Shown: positions 35,921-44,848 of the stretch, piece after piece
Position numbering within the stretch: position 1 is the stretch's first letter
Layout of the letters: each line of letters begins with the position of its first letter
NCBI GenBank assembly: GCA_947495685.1
Contig: CANLZY010000036.1
Coordinates: forward strand, 1-49,096
Reading direction: 5' to 3'
Source of the DNA: an uncultured Tropicimonas sp.
GTDB taxonomy: Bacteria > Pseudomonadota > Alphaproteobacteria > Rhodobacterales > Rhodobacteraceae
Length of the DNA: 49,096 nucleotides
Program-made: the position numbers and the translations under genes
The notes under the pieces: generated by a model
Seen by the model: only the letters and a program-made list of their open reading frames with translations
What the model was told of the DNA's origin: nothing
Databases searched by the model: none

Positions 35921-35950
35921 AACAAAAGGCGCCCCGGAAACCGGAGCGCC
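35921..35950 (-). terminator. Terminator after rpmD (both directions)
   Basis: Arms 35928-35937 and 35941-35950 form ten pairs (one G-U) around a 3-nt loop. Minus-strand RNA continues UUUUGUUUG; the plus strand has CTTTTT after its own stem. It lies 28 nt after the rpmD stop and closes the rpmC-rpmD block. Confidence 0.8.
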
Positions 35951-35977
35951 CTTTTTGGTCAGGTGCAAGACTGCGGG

Positions 35978-36166
35978 TCAGCCGCGCTCTTCGACGATCT
36001 CGACGAGGTGCGAAATCTTGTTGACCATGCCGCGTACCGAAGGAGTGTCCTCCAGTTCGCGAGTCTTGTGCATCTTGTTCAGACCCAGACCGATGAGCGT
36101 CTGGCGCTGGACGGCCGGGCGACGGATCGGCGAGCCGATCTGCTTGACGACGATGGTTTTTGCCAT
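35978..36166 (-). CDS. rpmD: 50S ribosomal protein L30
   Basis: 62-residue L30. Begins [17 protein letters not shown] and has the [21 protein letters not shown] core. It follows rpsE by 12 nt. Normally L15 comes next; here a terminator and the helicase/octaheme genes follow. Confidence 0.98.
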   Translation of the reverse strand: MAKTIVVKQIGSPIRRPAVQRQTLIGLGLNKMHKTRELEDTPSVRGMVNKISHLVEIVEERG

Positions 36167-36178
36167 GTTCTGATCTCC

Positions 36179-36766
36179 TTACGCTTCAGCCGCTTCGGCC
36201 GGAGCCTCAGCTGCAGGCGCGGCGGTCTCTTCCGGCTTCCGCAGGATGTCGGCTACCTTCTTGCCGCGACGCTGCGCGACCATCCGGGGGGACGATTCCT
36301 TTTTCAGGCCATCCAGGGTAGCGCGGATCATGTTGTACGGGTTCTGCGTCCCGATCGACTTGGCGACCACGTCGTGAATGCCCAGCATCTCGAACACAGC
36401 ACGCATCGGACCACCGGCGATGATGCCGGTACCCTGAGGGGCCGTCCGCATAACGACCCGGCCCGCACCATGGCGACCTTCGATGTCGTGGTGCAGCGTG
36501 CGACCTTCTCGCAGCGGCACGCGGATCATCTGGCGCTTGGCTTGCTCGGTGGCCTTGCGGATGGCCTCGGGGACCTCCTTGGCCTTGCCCTTGCCGAAGC
36601 CGACACGGCCCTTCTGGTCGCCCACAACCACGAGAGCCGCAAAGCCGAAGCGCTTGCCACCCTTCACGGTCTTGGACACGCGGTTGATCGCTACCAGGCG
36701 ATCAGCGAATTCCGGCGTTTCATCGCGATCGCGACGATTTCCCCGGCGGTTGTCATCTCTTGCCAT
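36179..36766 (-). CDS. rpsE: 30S ribosomal protein S5
   Basis: 195-residue S5, involved in decoding accuracy. Recognised by [24 protein letters not shown], the [19 protein letters not shown] region and [20 protein letters not shown] 36766 ([10 protein letters not shown]) is chosen; the longer frame crosses the rplR gap. The Ala/Glu-rich tail is typical of alphaproteobacteria. Confidence 0.98.
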   Translation of the reverse strand: MARDDNRRGNRRDRDETPEFADRLVAINRVSKTVKGGKRFGFAALVVVGDQKGRVGFGKGKAKEVPEAIRKATEQAKRQMIRVPLREGRTLHHDIEGRHGAGRVVMRTAPQGTGIIAGGPMRAVFEMLGIHDVVAKSIGTQNPYNMIRATLDGLKKESSPRMVAQRRGKKVADILRKPEETAAPAAEAPAEAAEA

Positions 36767-36879
36767 TCGGCATTCCTTGTTCTCATGGCGCAGGGCGCCA
36801 ATCCGTTTCAATCCAAGTGGGCACCGCATCGCTGCGGTGCCCCCGGATCATCGGGGCGATGTGACCACCGCCCGCACAA

Positions 36880-37239
36880 TCAGAACTTCAGGCCACCTTC
36901 ACGGGCAGCTTCGGCCAAAGCCTTCACCTTTCCGTGGAAGAGGAAGCCGCCGCGGTCGAAGTAGCACTCTTCCACGCCGGCCTTGATGGCACGTTCGGCA
37001 ATCGCGGCGCCCACCTTTCCGGCGGCCTCCACGTTGTTCTTGCCGGTGACGCCAAGATCCTTTTCGAGCGACGAGGCCGACGCGAGAGTCACGCCGTTCA
37101 CGTCGTCGATCAGCTGAACGCTGATGTTCTTGTTTGAGCGGTGCACCGACAGGCGCGCGCGCCCGGCGTTGACTTTCCGCTGCTTGTTCCGAACGCGCAG
37201 GCGGCGCTTCAGGAACAGTTCCCTTTTGCTGTTTGCCAT
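36880..37239 (-). CDS. rplR: 50S ribosomal protein L18
   Basis: 119-residue 5S-rRNA-binding L18. Recognised by [25 protein letters not shown] and the C-terminal [24 protein letters not shown]. It lies between rplF (11 nt upstream) and rpsE (113 nt downstream). Confidence 0.98.
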   Translation of the reverse strand: MANSKRELFLKRRLRVRNKQRKVNAGRARLSVHRSNKNISVQLIDDVNGVTLASASSLEKDLGVTGKNNVEAAGKVGAAIAERAIKAGVEECYFDRGGFLFHGKVKALAEAAREGGLKF

Positions 37240-37250
37240 GTGTCCGGTCC

Positions 37251-37784
37251 TTACTTCTTCTTGCCTTCCTTACGGAAGATAAATTCGCCAGCGTAGCGGA
37301 TACCCTTGCCCTTGTAGGGCTCGGGCTTGCGCCACTCACGAATGTTGGCGGCTACCTGCCCCACGAGCTGGGCGTCGATACCTTCAACAACGATCTGCGT
37401 CGGCTTGGGGCAGGTGACGGTGACGCCGGCCGGAACCGGGAAATCAACGTCGTGGCTCAGGCCGAGATTCAGCTTCAGCGAGTTACCCTGCATCTGTGCA
37501 CGATAACCAACACCCTGGATCTCCAGCTCCTTCTTGAAGCCTTCGCTCACGCCGGTCACCAGATTGGCGACCAAGGTGCGGGACATACCCCACTGCTGAC
37601 GCGCCCGCTTCGAAGAACCACGCGGGTCAATCTTGACCACGTTTTCCTCGATGGAAAGCGTCACATCGTCGGTGGCGGTGAAGCTCAGGGTCCCTTTCGG
37701 GCCCTTCACTTCGATGGTCTGGCCGGACATGGACGCAGAGACGCCCGATGGCAGGTCGACCGGTTTCTTGCCGATTCGAGACAT
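37251..37784 (-). CDS. rplF: 50S ribosomal protein L6
   Basis: 177-residue L6 near the factor-binding site. Begins [15 protein letters not shown] and contains the RLP-type [17 protein letters not shown] and the C-terminal [23 protein letters not shown]. Standard position after rpsH. Confidence 0.99.
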   Translation of the reverse strand: MSRIGKKPVDLPSGVSASMSGQTIEVKGPKGTLSFTATDDVTLSIEENVVKIDPRGSSKRARQQWGMSRTLVANLVTGVSEGFKKELEIQGVGYRAQMQGNSLKLNLGLSHDVDFPVPAGVTVTCPKPTQIVVEGIDAQLVGQVAANIREWRKPEPYKGKGIRYAGEFIFRKEGKKK

Positions 37785-37795
37785 TCCAGACCTCC

Positions 37796-38185
37796 TTAGA
37801 AGACGGTGCAGAGCACTTCGCCACCAACATTGGCGGAACGTGCTGCTGCATCCGACATCACGCCCTTGGACGTGGAGACGATGGAAACACCCAGGCCCTG
37901 ACGGACCGATGGAATGTCGCCAACACTCATGTACACACGACGACCGGGCTTGGAGACGCGCTTGATTTCGCGAATGACCGGTGTGCCGTCAAAGTACTTG
38001 AGGCTGATTTCAATTTCGGGGTGCTGTGTATCTGCGACAGAATCGTAACCGCGGATATAGCCCTCGTCAGTCAGCACATCCAGAACCCAGGCGCGAAGCT
38101 TGGAAGCAGGAGTACGGACCGTGGACTTGCCGCGCATCTGTGCGTTGCGGATACGGGTCAGCATATCACCGAGAGGATCGTTCAT
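37796..38185 (-). CDS. rpsH: 30S ribosomal protein S8
   Basis: 129-residue S8, a primary 16S rRNA binder and in other bacteria the translational regulator of the spc operon. Recognised by the N-terminal [14 protein letters not shown] and the C-terminal [27 protein letters not shown]. Whether the autoregulatory site exists here cannot be judged by eye. Confidence 0.98.
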   Translation of the reverse strand: MNDPLGDMLTRIRNAQMRGKSTVRTPASKLRAWVLDVLTDEGYIRGYDSVADTQHPEIEISLKYFDGTPVIREIKRVSKPGRRVYMSVGDIPSVRQGLGVSIVSTSKGVMSDAAARSANVGGEVLCTVF

Positions 38186-38197
38186 CTGTGTTCCTCC

Positions 38198-38503
38198 TTA
38201 CCAGCTGGACTTGACCATGCCGGGGATCTGGCCCAACGAGGCGAGGTCCCGCAGCGCGATCCGGCTCATCTTCAGCTTACGATAGTAAGCTTTCGGACGT
38301 CCCGAAACCTGGCAACGGTTGTGCAGGCGGGTGGCCGAGGAATTGCGGGGCAGTTTGGCCAGCTTCAGCCGGGCCTTGAACCGCTCTTCCATCGGACGCT
38401 CTTCGTCATTCGCGATTTCTTTCAGCGCGACACGTTTGGCGGCATACTTGTCCACCAGCAGTTGGCGCTTTTTCTCGCGTTCGATCATTGATTTTTTAGC
38501 CAT
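38198..38503 (-). CDS. rpsN: 30S ribosomal protein S14
   Basis: 101-residue S14 of the long, zinc-free type (no CxxC pairs). Begins [14 protein letters not shown] and ends with [22 protein letters not shown]. It lies between rplE and rpsH as expected. Confidence 0.98.
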   Translation of the reverse strand: MAKKSMIEREKKRQLLVDKYAAKRVALKEIANDEERPMEERFKARLKLAKLPRNSSATRLHNRCQVSGRPKAYYRKLKMSRIALRDLASLGQIPGMVKSSW

Positions 38504-38515
38504 AGGTCGGGATCC

Positions 38516-39079
38516 TCAGCTGTTGAACGGCAAGTTGAAATGCTTCAACAGCGCCTTGGCTTCCGCATCCGTCTTAGCGGAGGTGCAGATTACAATGTCC
38601 ATGCCCCACGACTCGTCGACCTTGTCGAAGTCGATTTCGGGGAAGACGATGTGTTCCTTCAGGCCCATGGCATAGTTGCCACGCCCATCGAACGATTTGC
38701 CCGAAACGCCGCGGAAGTCGCGGACGCGGGGCAGCGCGATGGTGACCAGCCGGTCAAGGAATTCGAACATCCGGTCGCCACGCATGGTGACCTTGGCGCC
38801 CAGCGGCATGTCTTCACGGACCCGGAACGTCGCGATGGACTTCTTGGCCTTGGTGATCACGGCCTGCTGACCGGAGATGGTCGTCAGATCGTCCGCAGCC
38901 GACTTGGCTTTCTTGGAGTCCTTGACGGCCTCTGTGCCGGCGCCGATGTTCAGAACGATCTTTTCCAGCCGAGGGAGCATCATCTCGTTCTTGTACGAGA
39001 ATTCTTCCATCATCGCCGGGCGGATCGTGCTTGCGTACAGCGCCTTGAGACGCGGGGTGTAGTTCGCGGTATCAAGCAT
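38516..39079 (-). CDS. rplE: 50S ribosomal protein L5
   Basis: 187-residue L5, binding 5S rRNA. Recognised by [18 protein letters not shown], the [17 protein letters not shown] segment and [18 protein letters not shown]. The start overlaps the rplX stop by 1 nt. Confidence 0.99.
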   Translation of the reverse strand: MLDTANYTPRLKALYASTIRPAMMEEFSYKNEMMLPRLEKIVLNIGAGTEAVKDSKKAKSAADDLTTISGQQAVITKAKKSIATFRVREDMPLGAKVTMRGDRMFEFLDRLVTIALPRVRDFRGVSGKSFDGRGNYAMGLKEHIVFPEIDFDKVDESWGMDIVICTSAKTDAEAKALLKHFNLPFNS

Positions 39080-39384
39080 CAGATCACGTCTCCCGTGGTC
39101 TTGGCAAAACGGACCTTCTTGCCGTCTTCCTCGCGGAAGCCGACGCGGGAGGCCTTGCCGTTGGCGTCAACGATCGCAAGGTTGCTCAGGTCGACCGGAA
39201 CAGCCTTCGACACGCGACCACCCTGGGTCGTCTGGCTCTGGCGCTGGTGGCGAATGGCGATGTTGATGCCTTCAACCACGGCTTTGCCGGTCTTCGGGGA
39301 CACCGACTGGATCTCTCCGGTCTTGCCCTTGTCCTTGCCGGCCAGCACGACGACCTTGTCGCCCTTCTTCAGTTTGGCAGCCAT
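39079..39384 (-). CDS. rplX: 50S ribosomal protein L24
   Basis: 101-residue L24, an assembly initiator. The KOW motif is [20 protein letters not shown]. Overlaps rplE by 1 nt and abuts rplN. Confidence 0.98.
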   Translation of the reverse strand: MAAKLKKGDKVVVLAGKDKGKTGEIQSVSPKTGKAVVEGINIAIRHQRQSQTTQGGRVSKAVPVDLSNLAIVDANGKASRVGFREEDGKKVRFAKTTGDVI

Positions 39385-39385
39385 C

Positions 39386-39754
39386 TTACAGCACCTCCGG
39401 CGCGAGCGAGATGATCTTCATGAAGTTCTTCGCACGCAACTCGCGAACAACCGGTCCAAAGATCCGGGTGCCAACGGGCTCGTTGTTGTTGTTGAGAATG
39501 ACTGCAGCGTTGCGATCGAAACGAATGGCTGTGCCATCGTCGCGACGCACTTCCTTGGCGGTCCGGACGACAACTGCTTTACGCACGTCGCCCTTTTTCA
39601 CGCGGCCACGCGGAATGGCTTCCTTGACCGACACCACGATGATGTCGCCCACGGAAGCATATCTCCGCTTGGATCCGCCGAGAACCTTGATGCACTGAAC
39701 ACGGCGAGCGCCGGAATTGTCAGCGACATCCAGATTGGTCTGCATCTGGATCAT
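39386..39754 (-). CDS. rplN: 50S ribosomal protein L14
   Basis: 122-residue L14. Begins [20 protein letters not shown] and shows the conserved [20 protein letters not shown] and the C-terminal EVLXX-free end LAPEVL. Standard position after rpsQ. Confidence 0.99.
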   Translation of the reverse strand: MIQMQTNLDVADNSGARRVQCIKVLGGSKRRYASVGDIIVVSVKEAIPRGRVKKGDVRKAVVVRTAKEVRRDDGTAIRFDRNAAVILNNNNEPVGTRIFGPVVRELRAKNFMKIISLAPEVL

Positions 39755-39832
39755 GGGGTTACTCCCGACCTGTGAGGGCTGTTATTGCTCTTGGCCCTCA
39801 GGGTTTCGATGGTACTGGGTGTGGCGTTGACC

Positions 39833-40066
39833 TCAGAGGGCCTCGACCACCTCCCAGCGTTTCGTCTTGGAGATCGGCGCACATTCCTGGATGCGGACCT
39901 GGTCGCCGATCTTGAACTGGTTGGTCGCGTCGTGGGCGCGATACTTCTTGGACGAACGAATGGTCTTGTGCAGCAGCGGGTGCTTGAACCGGCGCTCGAC
40001 CAGAACCGTGACGGTCTGCTCGTTCTTGTCGCTGGTGACGGTGCCGCTAAGGATACGTTTGGGCAT
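39833..40066 (-). CDS. rpsQ: 30S ribosomal protein S17
   Basis: 77-residue S17. Begins [21 protein letters not shown] and shows the signature [18 protein letters not shown]. It follows rpmC by 4 nt, so the two are coupled. Confidence 0.98.
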   Translation of the reverse strand: MPKRILSGTVTSDKNEQTVTVLVERRFKHPLLHKTIRSSKKYRAHDATNQFKIGDQVRIQECAPISKTKRWEVVEAL

Positions 40067-40070
40067 AGTC

Positions 40071-40277
40071 TCAGGCCTCCGCAGCGGCAGACGCCGCCTT
40101 TTCGTTCAGAATCGTCATCACACGTGCAACGTCGCGACGGACTTGACGCGTACGAGCCGTGTTTTCAATTGCGCCGCTCGCCTGCTGGAACCGCAGGTTG
40201 AAGGCTTCTTTCTTCAGATCGATCAGCTTCTGACGGAGCTGGTCCGGGGTCTGATCGCGAAGTTCGCTGGCGTTCAT
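40071..40277 (-). CDS. rpmC: 50S ribosomal protein L29
   Basis: 68-residue L29 at the polypeptide exit. Begins [18 protein letters not shown] and shows the [21 protein letters not shown] core. Normally rplP lies immediately upstream; here two unrelated genes and a promoter-like sequence separate them. Confidence 0.97.
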   Translation of the reverse strand: MNASELRDQTPDQLRQKLIDLKKEAFNLRFQQASGAIENTARTRQVRRDVARVMTILNEKAASAAAEA

Positions 40278-40396
40278 CGCCTCTTCCTTTTCTCATGACG
40301 CCAGTGAGCCCCTGTTTGGTTCAGGGTCACTCGATACCTGACGGATGAATGACAAATTCCACGAATCCCGTTCTCACGGACTCCGCAGGATGGGTT

Positions 40397-40425
40397 CCTA
40401 TAGGGGTGAGTCTGCTGGAGGGCAA
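40397..40425 (-). promoter_or_regulatory. Candidate promoter of rpmC-rpsQ-...-rpmD
   Basis: Minus strand: TTGCCC (40425-40420), exactly 17 bp, TATAGG (40402-40397). Predicted start near 40390 leaves a leader of about 115 nt before rpmC. Good match to promoters of this group. Confidence 0.55.
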
Positions 40426-40547
40426 GGAAAACCTTTGTAAGCCCCTTCCGGCGGCCATTCAGTGCGCGCAGGCTTGGCCAGTCACGCCGTCATTCGTCGT
40501 TCTATCATGATGAACATCGCCTTGGGAGTACCCGAGTCAGCCGGATT

Positions 40548-40772
40548 TCAGATGAAACGGGCTTCGCGGTAGACAAACTCGACAATATCGTCGCGAAGCA
40601 GTCCAAGATCGGCCAGTTCATCGTCGGACTTGGCTTCGAGGTCCCGAACCCGGGCAATCCGGGCTGCCTTCACGTCCTCCGGGACAAGTTCCGAACACAC
40701 ATCGGAGAAATAGCGGACGACACGAAGGCGGGATTCAGCCTGCGCCTGCTCAACCGGGGTTTGAGACGACAT
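40548..40772 (-). CDS. Small DUF1127-like protein
   Basis: 74-residue soluble protein. The C-terminal DDELADLGLLRDDI resembles the conserved arginine-poor end of DUF1127/YjiS-like proteins, which have been linked to RNA turnover and phosphate or carbon metabolism in alphaproteobacteria. The N-terminal half is unrecognised. It follows the TIGR02466-type gene and precedes the rpmC promoter, and so is part of the cargo between rplP and rpmC. Confidence 0.65.
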   Translation of the reverse strand: MSSQTPVEQAQAESRLRVVRYFSDVCSELVPEDVKAARIARVRDLEAKSDDELADLGLLRDDIVEFVYREARFI

Positions 40773-40938
40773 CTTTTGACCTCTGATTTCCGGAGGGACG
40801 GCCCCTCCGCCACCAGGACCTTAGAAGTCGCAAATTGGCTTTGCCAGATCGGCACCTGCATGCCCGCGTTGCAAAATCGGAAAATCTCTTGGTCGGGAGC
40901 CCGGGTCATCCGGCCCTCCCAACCAGGCCTTGTGTTCC

Positions 40939-41559
40939 CTATGCCCAGCTATAATTGAAACTGACGCTGATACGTTCGTCCTCTGCCATGTTCATCGGCA
41001 CTTCGTGACGAAGCCAGCTTTCCCACAGCAGAACCTCGCCAACGGTCGGCCTGACATAGATGAAGTTGCGCATTTCGGGCCGGGCATCCTTGATACGGGC
41101 CGGGGCGGCCATCATCATGGCCGACCGCGGGTCCTCAAGCTTGAGCGCGCTGGCACCTTCGGGCATCGAGACATAGGTGGTGCCACTGATCACGCTGTGC
41201 GGGTGGATGTGCGACGCATGCATCCCCCCTTCTGGCAGAATGTTGATCCACAGGTCCTCCAGTTTGAGCGCGCGACCATCCAGGTCGAACTGAAGGTCTT
41301 CCGCAAAAGCCGCAACGTGCCTGTCCAGAACCTCGACCAGGTCCTTGAAGATCGGGAACCGCCAGGGCAGGTCGGTCAACGATGCGTAGCTCGTGTAGCC
41401 CGGATACCCTTGGTCCTCGCACCATGCCTGTCCGGCTTCATCATCCTCGGCGATGACAAGACAGGAAGATTCCAGCTCTGCCGGATTGATCGGGTTTCCG
41501 AACTCCTTGAGTTCGGCGCGGTAAAGACGGGTAACGAAGAGAGATTCAATCTGTGCCAT
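40939..41559 (-). CDS. TIGR02466-type putative Fe(II)/2OG oxygenase
   Basis: 206-residue double-stranded-beta-helix protein. The iron-binding area MHASHIHPHS (113-122) is followed by SGTTYVSMPEG. The distal part carries SWLRHEVP (His185) and ERISVSFNYSW with R196, suiting metal and 2-oxoglutarate binding. The family is widespread in Rhodobacteraceae and marine phages, but its substrate is unknown. ATG 41559 is the only early start and has a poor ribosome binding site. It lies between rplP and rpmC, behind a strong terminator, so needs its own promoter. Confidence 0.8.
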   Translation of the reverse strand: MAQIESLFVTRLYRAELKEFGNPINPAELESSCLVIAEDDEAGQAWCEDQGYPGYTSYASLTDLPWRFPIFKDLVEVLDRHVAAFAEDLQFDLDGRALKLEDLWINILPEGGMHASHIHPHSVISGTTYVSMPEGASALKLEDPRSAMMMAAPARIKDARPEMRNFIYVRPTVGEVLLWESWLRHEVPMNMAEDERISVSFNYSWA

Positions 41560-41810
41560 GCTGGCGTTCTACTTTGGCGGGGATGGTTTTGCGAGTGAAA
41601 GCTTTGATCCAACAAAGGCACCCGATCCGCCGATCGCCGGGCCCCGTTGCACGGTCAGACCTGTAGTCAAACCGCGCGCTGTCCCACGCCCCAGTGGCGG
41701 ATCGTTGGCTCCGGAGGCGGACACCCCGTCAGATGCCCCCCCTCACCACAGATCCCACCATGACTATCGGCATGGCCACGAACAAGATTCGGGCTGGGCA
41801 TGTTCCTGCC
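41560..41810. other. Gap upstream of TIGR02466-type gene
   Basis: No gene and no clear promoter are visible between the rplP terminator and the oxygenase start. A TTGACT near 41675-41680 on the minus strand has no good -10. I see nothing else of note. Confidence 0.4.
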
Positions 41811-41846
41811 AAAACGGAAAGCCCCCGCCGAAACATCGGCGGGGGC
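41811..41846 (-). terminator. Terminator after rplP
   Basis: Arms 41821-41831 and 41836-41846 are exact 11-nt complements around a 4-nt loop. The minus-strand RNA continues UUUCCGUUUU. It lies about 80 nt after the rplP stop and closes the rplB-rplP block. Confidence 0.85.
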
Positions 41847-41925
41847 CAGATAGAACTGGAACGGCAGGCCGTTCGATTGGTCACCGACGTAGCGGTGTGT
41901 TGTGCGCCGCGAACGGCGCCACACC

Positions 41926-42339
41926 TTACCAGTCTTCGCGAACCACGATCCGGGTCTTGATCGGCAGCTTCATCGCGGCAAGACGCAGAGCCTCGCGGGC
42001 GACGTCCTCGCTGACGCCGTCGATCTCGAACATGATCCGGCCAGGCTTCACCTTGCATGCCCAGTAGTCGACCGAACCCTTACCTTTACCCATCCGGACT
42101 TCGACCGGCTTGGAGGTAACGGGGGTATCCGGGAAGATCCGGATCCAGACGCGACCCTGACGCTTCATCTGACGCGTCATGGCCCGACGGGCGGCTTCGA
42201 TCTGGCGTGCGGTTACGCGCTCCGGCTCGGTAGCCTTCAGACCATAGTGGCCAAAGGAGAGGTCAGACCCGCCCTTGGCTTCGCCACGGATCCGGCCCTT
42301 GTGGAGCTTGCGGAACTTTGTGCGCTTCGGTTGCAGCAT
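41926..42339 (-). CDS. rplP: 50S ribosomal protein L16
   Basis: 137-residue L16. Begins [16 protein letters not shown] and shows [19 protein letters not shown]. It follows rpsC by 12 nt. rpmC, the usual next gene, is about 1.65 kb away. Confidence 0.99.
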   Translation of the reverse strand: MLQPKRTKFRKLHKGRIRGEAKGGSDLSFGHYGLKATEPERVTARQIEAARRAMTRQMKRQGRVWIRIFPDTPVTSKPVEVRMGKGKGSVDYWACKVKPGRIMFEIDGVSEDVAREALRLAAMKLPIKTRIVVREDW

Positions 42340-42351
42340 CTAATTTACTCC

Positions 42352-43071
42352 TTAGCCACGGTCGCGACGGGGGCCACCGGCACCGCGCGGGGTGGGACCA
42401 TCCTGGAGTTCCTGTGCCTTGCGATCGCGGGCTGCAGGATCGTGCTCCATGATTTCGCCTTTGAAAATCCAGACCTTGATACCGATGATACCATAGGCCG
42501 TCTTGGCTTCGGCGTGGGCGTAGTCGATGTCGGCCCGCAGGGTGTGCAGGGGCACACGGCCCTCGCGATACCATTCGGTCCGCGCAATCTCGGCACCGCC
42601 GAGACGACCGGCCACGTTCACCCGGATCCCCAGAGCGCCCATGCGCATGGAGTTCTGGACCGACCGCTTCATGGCACGACGGAACGAGACACGACGCTCA
42701 AGCTGTTGAGCGATGGACTCTGCCACCAGGGCAGCATCCAGCTCGGGCTTGCGTACTTCAACGATGTTGAGGTGCACGTCGCTCGCCGTCATGGCAGCGA
42801 TCTTCTTGCGCAGCACCTCGATGTCCGCACCTTTCTTGCCGATGATGACACCGGGGCGAGCAGTATGGATGGTGACGCGGCACTTCTTGTGAGGACGCTC
42901 GATGATGACACGCGAGATGCCGGCCTGCTTGCACTCTTTGCCGATGAACTCGCGGATCGCGATGTCTTCGAGCAGCAGGTTTCCGTAATCCTTGGTGTCG
43001 GCGTACCAGCGGCTGTCCCAGGTACGGTTCACCTGAAGGCGCATGCCGATCGGATTGACTTTATGACCCAT
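42352..43071 (-). CDS. rpsC: 30S ribosomal protein S3
   Basis: 239-residue S3 at the mRNA entry. Begins [20 protein letters not shown], has the KH-domain [14 protein letters not shown] and the C-terminal [13 protein letters not shown]. Start overlaps the rplV stop by 1 nt. Confidence 0.99.
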   Translation of the reverse strand: MGHKVNPIGMRLQVNRTWDSRWYADTKDYGNLLLEDIAIREFIGKECKQAGISRVIIERPHKKCRVTIHTARPGVIIGKKGADIEVLRKKIAAMTASDVHLNIVEVRKPELDAALVAESIAQQLERRVSFRRAMKRSVQNSMRMGALGIRVNVAGRLGGAEIARTEWYREGRVPLHTLRADIDYAHAEAKTAYGIIGIKVWIFKGEIMEHDPAARDRKAQELQDGPTPRGAGGPRRDRG

Positions 43072-43451
43072 TAGGCTTGCTCCTCGACCTGGCGGACCTT
43101 GATGGTGAGCTCCGAGAACGGCTTGGTGATCTTGCCGTACCGACCACGTGCCCGCGGACGGCCGCGCTTCATGGTCATGTTCTTGCCCACGTAGGCCTCG
43201 GCGACGACCAGTTCATCGACGTCCAGGTTGTGGTTGTTCTCGGCGTTGGCGATAGCGGACTGAAGGCACTTCTTCACATCCCCGGCAATCCGACGCTTGG
43301 AGAAGGTCAGGTCCGTCAGGGCCTTTTCAACCTTCTTGCCACGGATCATCGCCGCCACCAGGTTCAGTTTCTGAGGAGAGGTCCGCAGCATACGCAGCTT
43401 GGCCATCGCCTCGTTATCCGCCACGCGGCGGGGATTCTTTTCCTTGCCCAT
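43071..43451 (-). CDS. rplV: 50S ribosomal protein L22
   Basis: 126-residue L22 lining the exit tunnel. Recognised by [20 protein letters not shown], the [17 protein letters not shown] region and the [12 protein letters not shown] end. Confidence 0.99.
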   Translation of the reverse strand: MGKEKNPRRVADNEAMAKLRMLRTSPQKLNLVAAMIRGKKVEKALTDLTFSKRRIAGDVKKCLQSAIANAENNHNLDVDELVVAEAYVGKNMTMKRGRPRARGRYGKITKPFSELTIKVRQVEEQA

Positions 43452-43457
43452 GGTGGT

Positions 43458-43736
43458 TTACTTCCTCTTGGCTTTCTTGTCCGCAGCGTGACCGTAGTAG
43501 GTCCGCGTCGGAGCGTATTCGCCGAACTTCTGGCCAATCATGTCTTCGGACACGTTCACCGGGATGTGCTTGCGGCCGTTGTACACACCAAAGGTGAGAC
43601 CAACGAACTGCGGCAGGATGGTGGAGCGGCGCGACCAGATCTTGATGACCTCGTTGCGACCCGACTCACGAGTTTTTTCGGCCTTCTTGAGGACATAGCT
43701 GTCGACGAAAGGGCCTTTCCAAACGGAACGCGACAT
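43458..43736 (-). CDS. rpsS: 30S ribosomal protein S19
   Basis: 92-residue S19. Begins [19 protein letters not shown] and contains [20 protein letters not shown] and HVNV-like [22 protein letters not shown]. It starts 3 nt after rplB. Confidence 0.99.
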   Translation of the reverse strand: MSRSVWKGPFVDSYVLKKAEKTRESGRNEVIKIWSRRSTILPQFVGLTFGVYNGRKHIPVNVSEDMIGQKFGEYAPTRTYYGHAADKKAKRK

Positions 43737-43739
43737 CTA

Positions 43740-44582
43740 TCAGCGACCCTTCTTCTTGGCGTGACGCGAGCGCAGGATGAGCTTCTGCGACGCCTTGTTC
43801 TTGTTGCGGGTACGCGCACCCTTGGTAGGCTTGCCCCAGGGGGTAACCGGGTGACGACCACCAGAGGTCCGACCTTCACCACCACCGTGCGGGTGATCGA
43901 TCGGGTTCATGACGACACCACGAACCGACGGACGCTTGCCCTTGTGGCGGGTGCGGCCGGCCTTGCCGAAGTTCTGGTTGCTGTTGTCGGGGTTCGACAC
44001 GGCACCGACGGTGGCGAGGCATTCCTGGCGAACCAGGCGAAGCTCGCCCGAGGACAGTCGGATCTGAGCGTAGCCACCATCACGACCAACGAACTGGGCG
44101 TAGGTTCCGGCTGCACGCGCGATCTGACCACCCTTGCCGGGCTTCATCTCGATGTTGTGAACGATCGTACCGATCGGCATACCCGAGAACGGCATCGTGT
44201 TGCCGGGCTTCACGTCGACCTTGAGGCCGGCGATAACGCTGTCCCCTACGGCCAGGCGCTGCGGCGCCAGGATATAGGCCTGCTCGCCATCTTCATACTT
44301 GATCAGCGCGATAAAGGCGGTCCGGTTCGGGTCGTATTCGATCCGTTCGACGACTGCCGCCACGTCGAATTTCTTGCGCTTGAAGTCAACGATACGATAG
44401 AGGCGTTTCGCCCCGCCACCGCGGCGTCGTGCAGTGATACGTCCGGTGTTGTTCCGGCCGCCCTTCTTGGTCAAACCCTCGGTGAGGGATTTGACAGGAC
44501 GTCCTTTCCACAGCTCCGAACGGTCGATCAGCACCAGCCCGCGCTGGCCCGGCGTCGTCGGCTTATACGACTTGAGTGCCAT
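43740..44582 (-). CDS. rplB: 50S ribosomal protein L2
   Basis: 280-residue L2, needed for peptidyl transferase assembly. Begins [19 protein letters not shown] and ends with the conserved [20 protein letters not shown] and [20 protein letters not shown]. In most bacteria it directly follows rplW; here it starts a separate block, preceded by a promoter-like sequence and a hairpin leader. Confidence 0.99.
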   Translation of the reverse strand: MALKSYKPTTPGQRGLVLIDRSELWKGRPVKSLTEGLTKKGGRNNTGRITARRRGGGAKRLYRIVDFKRKKFDVAAVVERIEYDPNRTAFIALIKYEDGEQAYILAPQRLAVGDSVIAGLKVDVKPGNTMPFSGMPIGTIVHNIEMKPGKGGQIARAAGTYAQFVGRDGGYAQIRLSSGELRLVRQECLATVGAVSNPDNSNQNFGKAGRTRHKGKRPSVRGVVMNPIDHPHGGGEGRTSGGRHPVTPWGKPTKGARTRNKNKASQKLILRSRHAKKKGR

Positions 44583-44691
44583 GCTTTCTGTCTTCCGTTA
44601 GCTTTGCAGGGCTTTGCGCCCCGCTATGTATGGGCCTTGCGGCCTGGGTATAGGGCCCTCGTGAGAGGTCCCCGGGTATCCGTTCTTGCGA

Positions 44692-44722
44692 ACAAAACCA
44701 AAGCCCCGAAAGATTCCGGGGC
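44692..44722 (-). terminator. Terminator-like hairpin between OYE gene and rplB
   Basis: GCCCCG (44703-44708) pairs with CGGGGC (44717-44722), extendable by A-U pairs with a bulge. Minus-strand RNA continues UUUGGUUUUGUU. It lies 127 nt after the OYE stop but just downstream of the rplB promoter candidate, so it may be both OYE terminator and rplB leader structure. Confidence 0.55.
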
Positions 44723-44736
44723 CGTGGCGATGCGCC

Positions 44737-44765
44737 CTGATATGGGAGCGGTCCGGTCGGGTCAA
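44737..44765 (-). promoter_or_regulatory. Candidate promoter of rplB-rpsS-rplV-rpsC-rplP
   Basis: Minus strand: TTGACC (44765-44760), 17-bp spacer, TATCAG (44742-44737). Predicted start near 44730, about 150 nt upstream of rplB and only a few nt before the hairpin at 44703-44722. Confidence 0.5.
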
Positions 44766-44848
44766 GCGATTCCCGCCCCCATTCACCCAACAAAACAAGC
44801 GTGTCGTGGTACCATGTGGGTCATTCTGGGGAAGGCCCGCTTGGCTGC

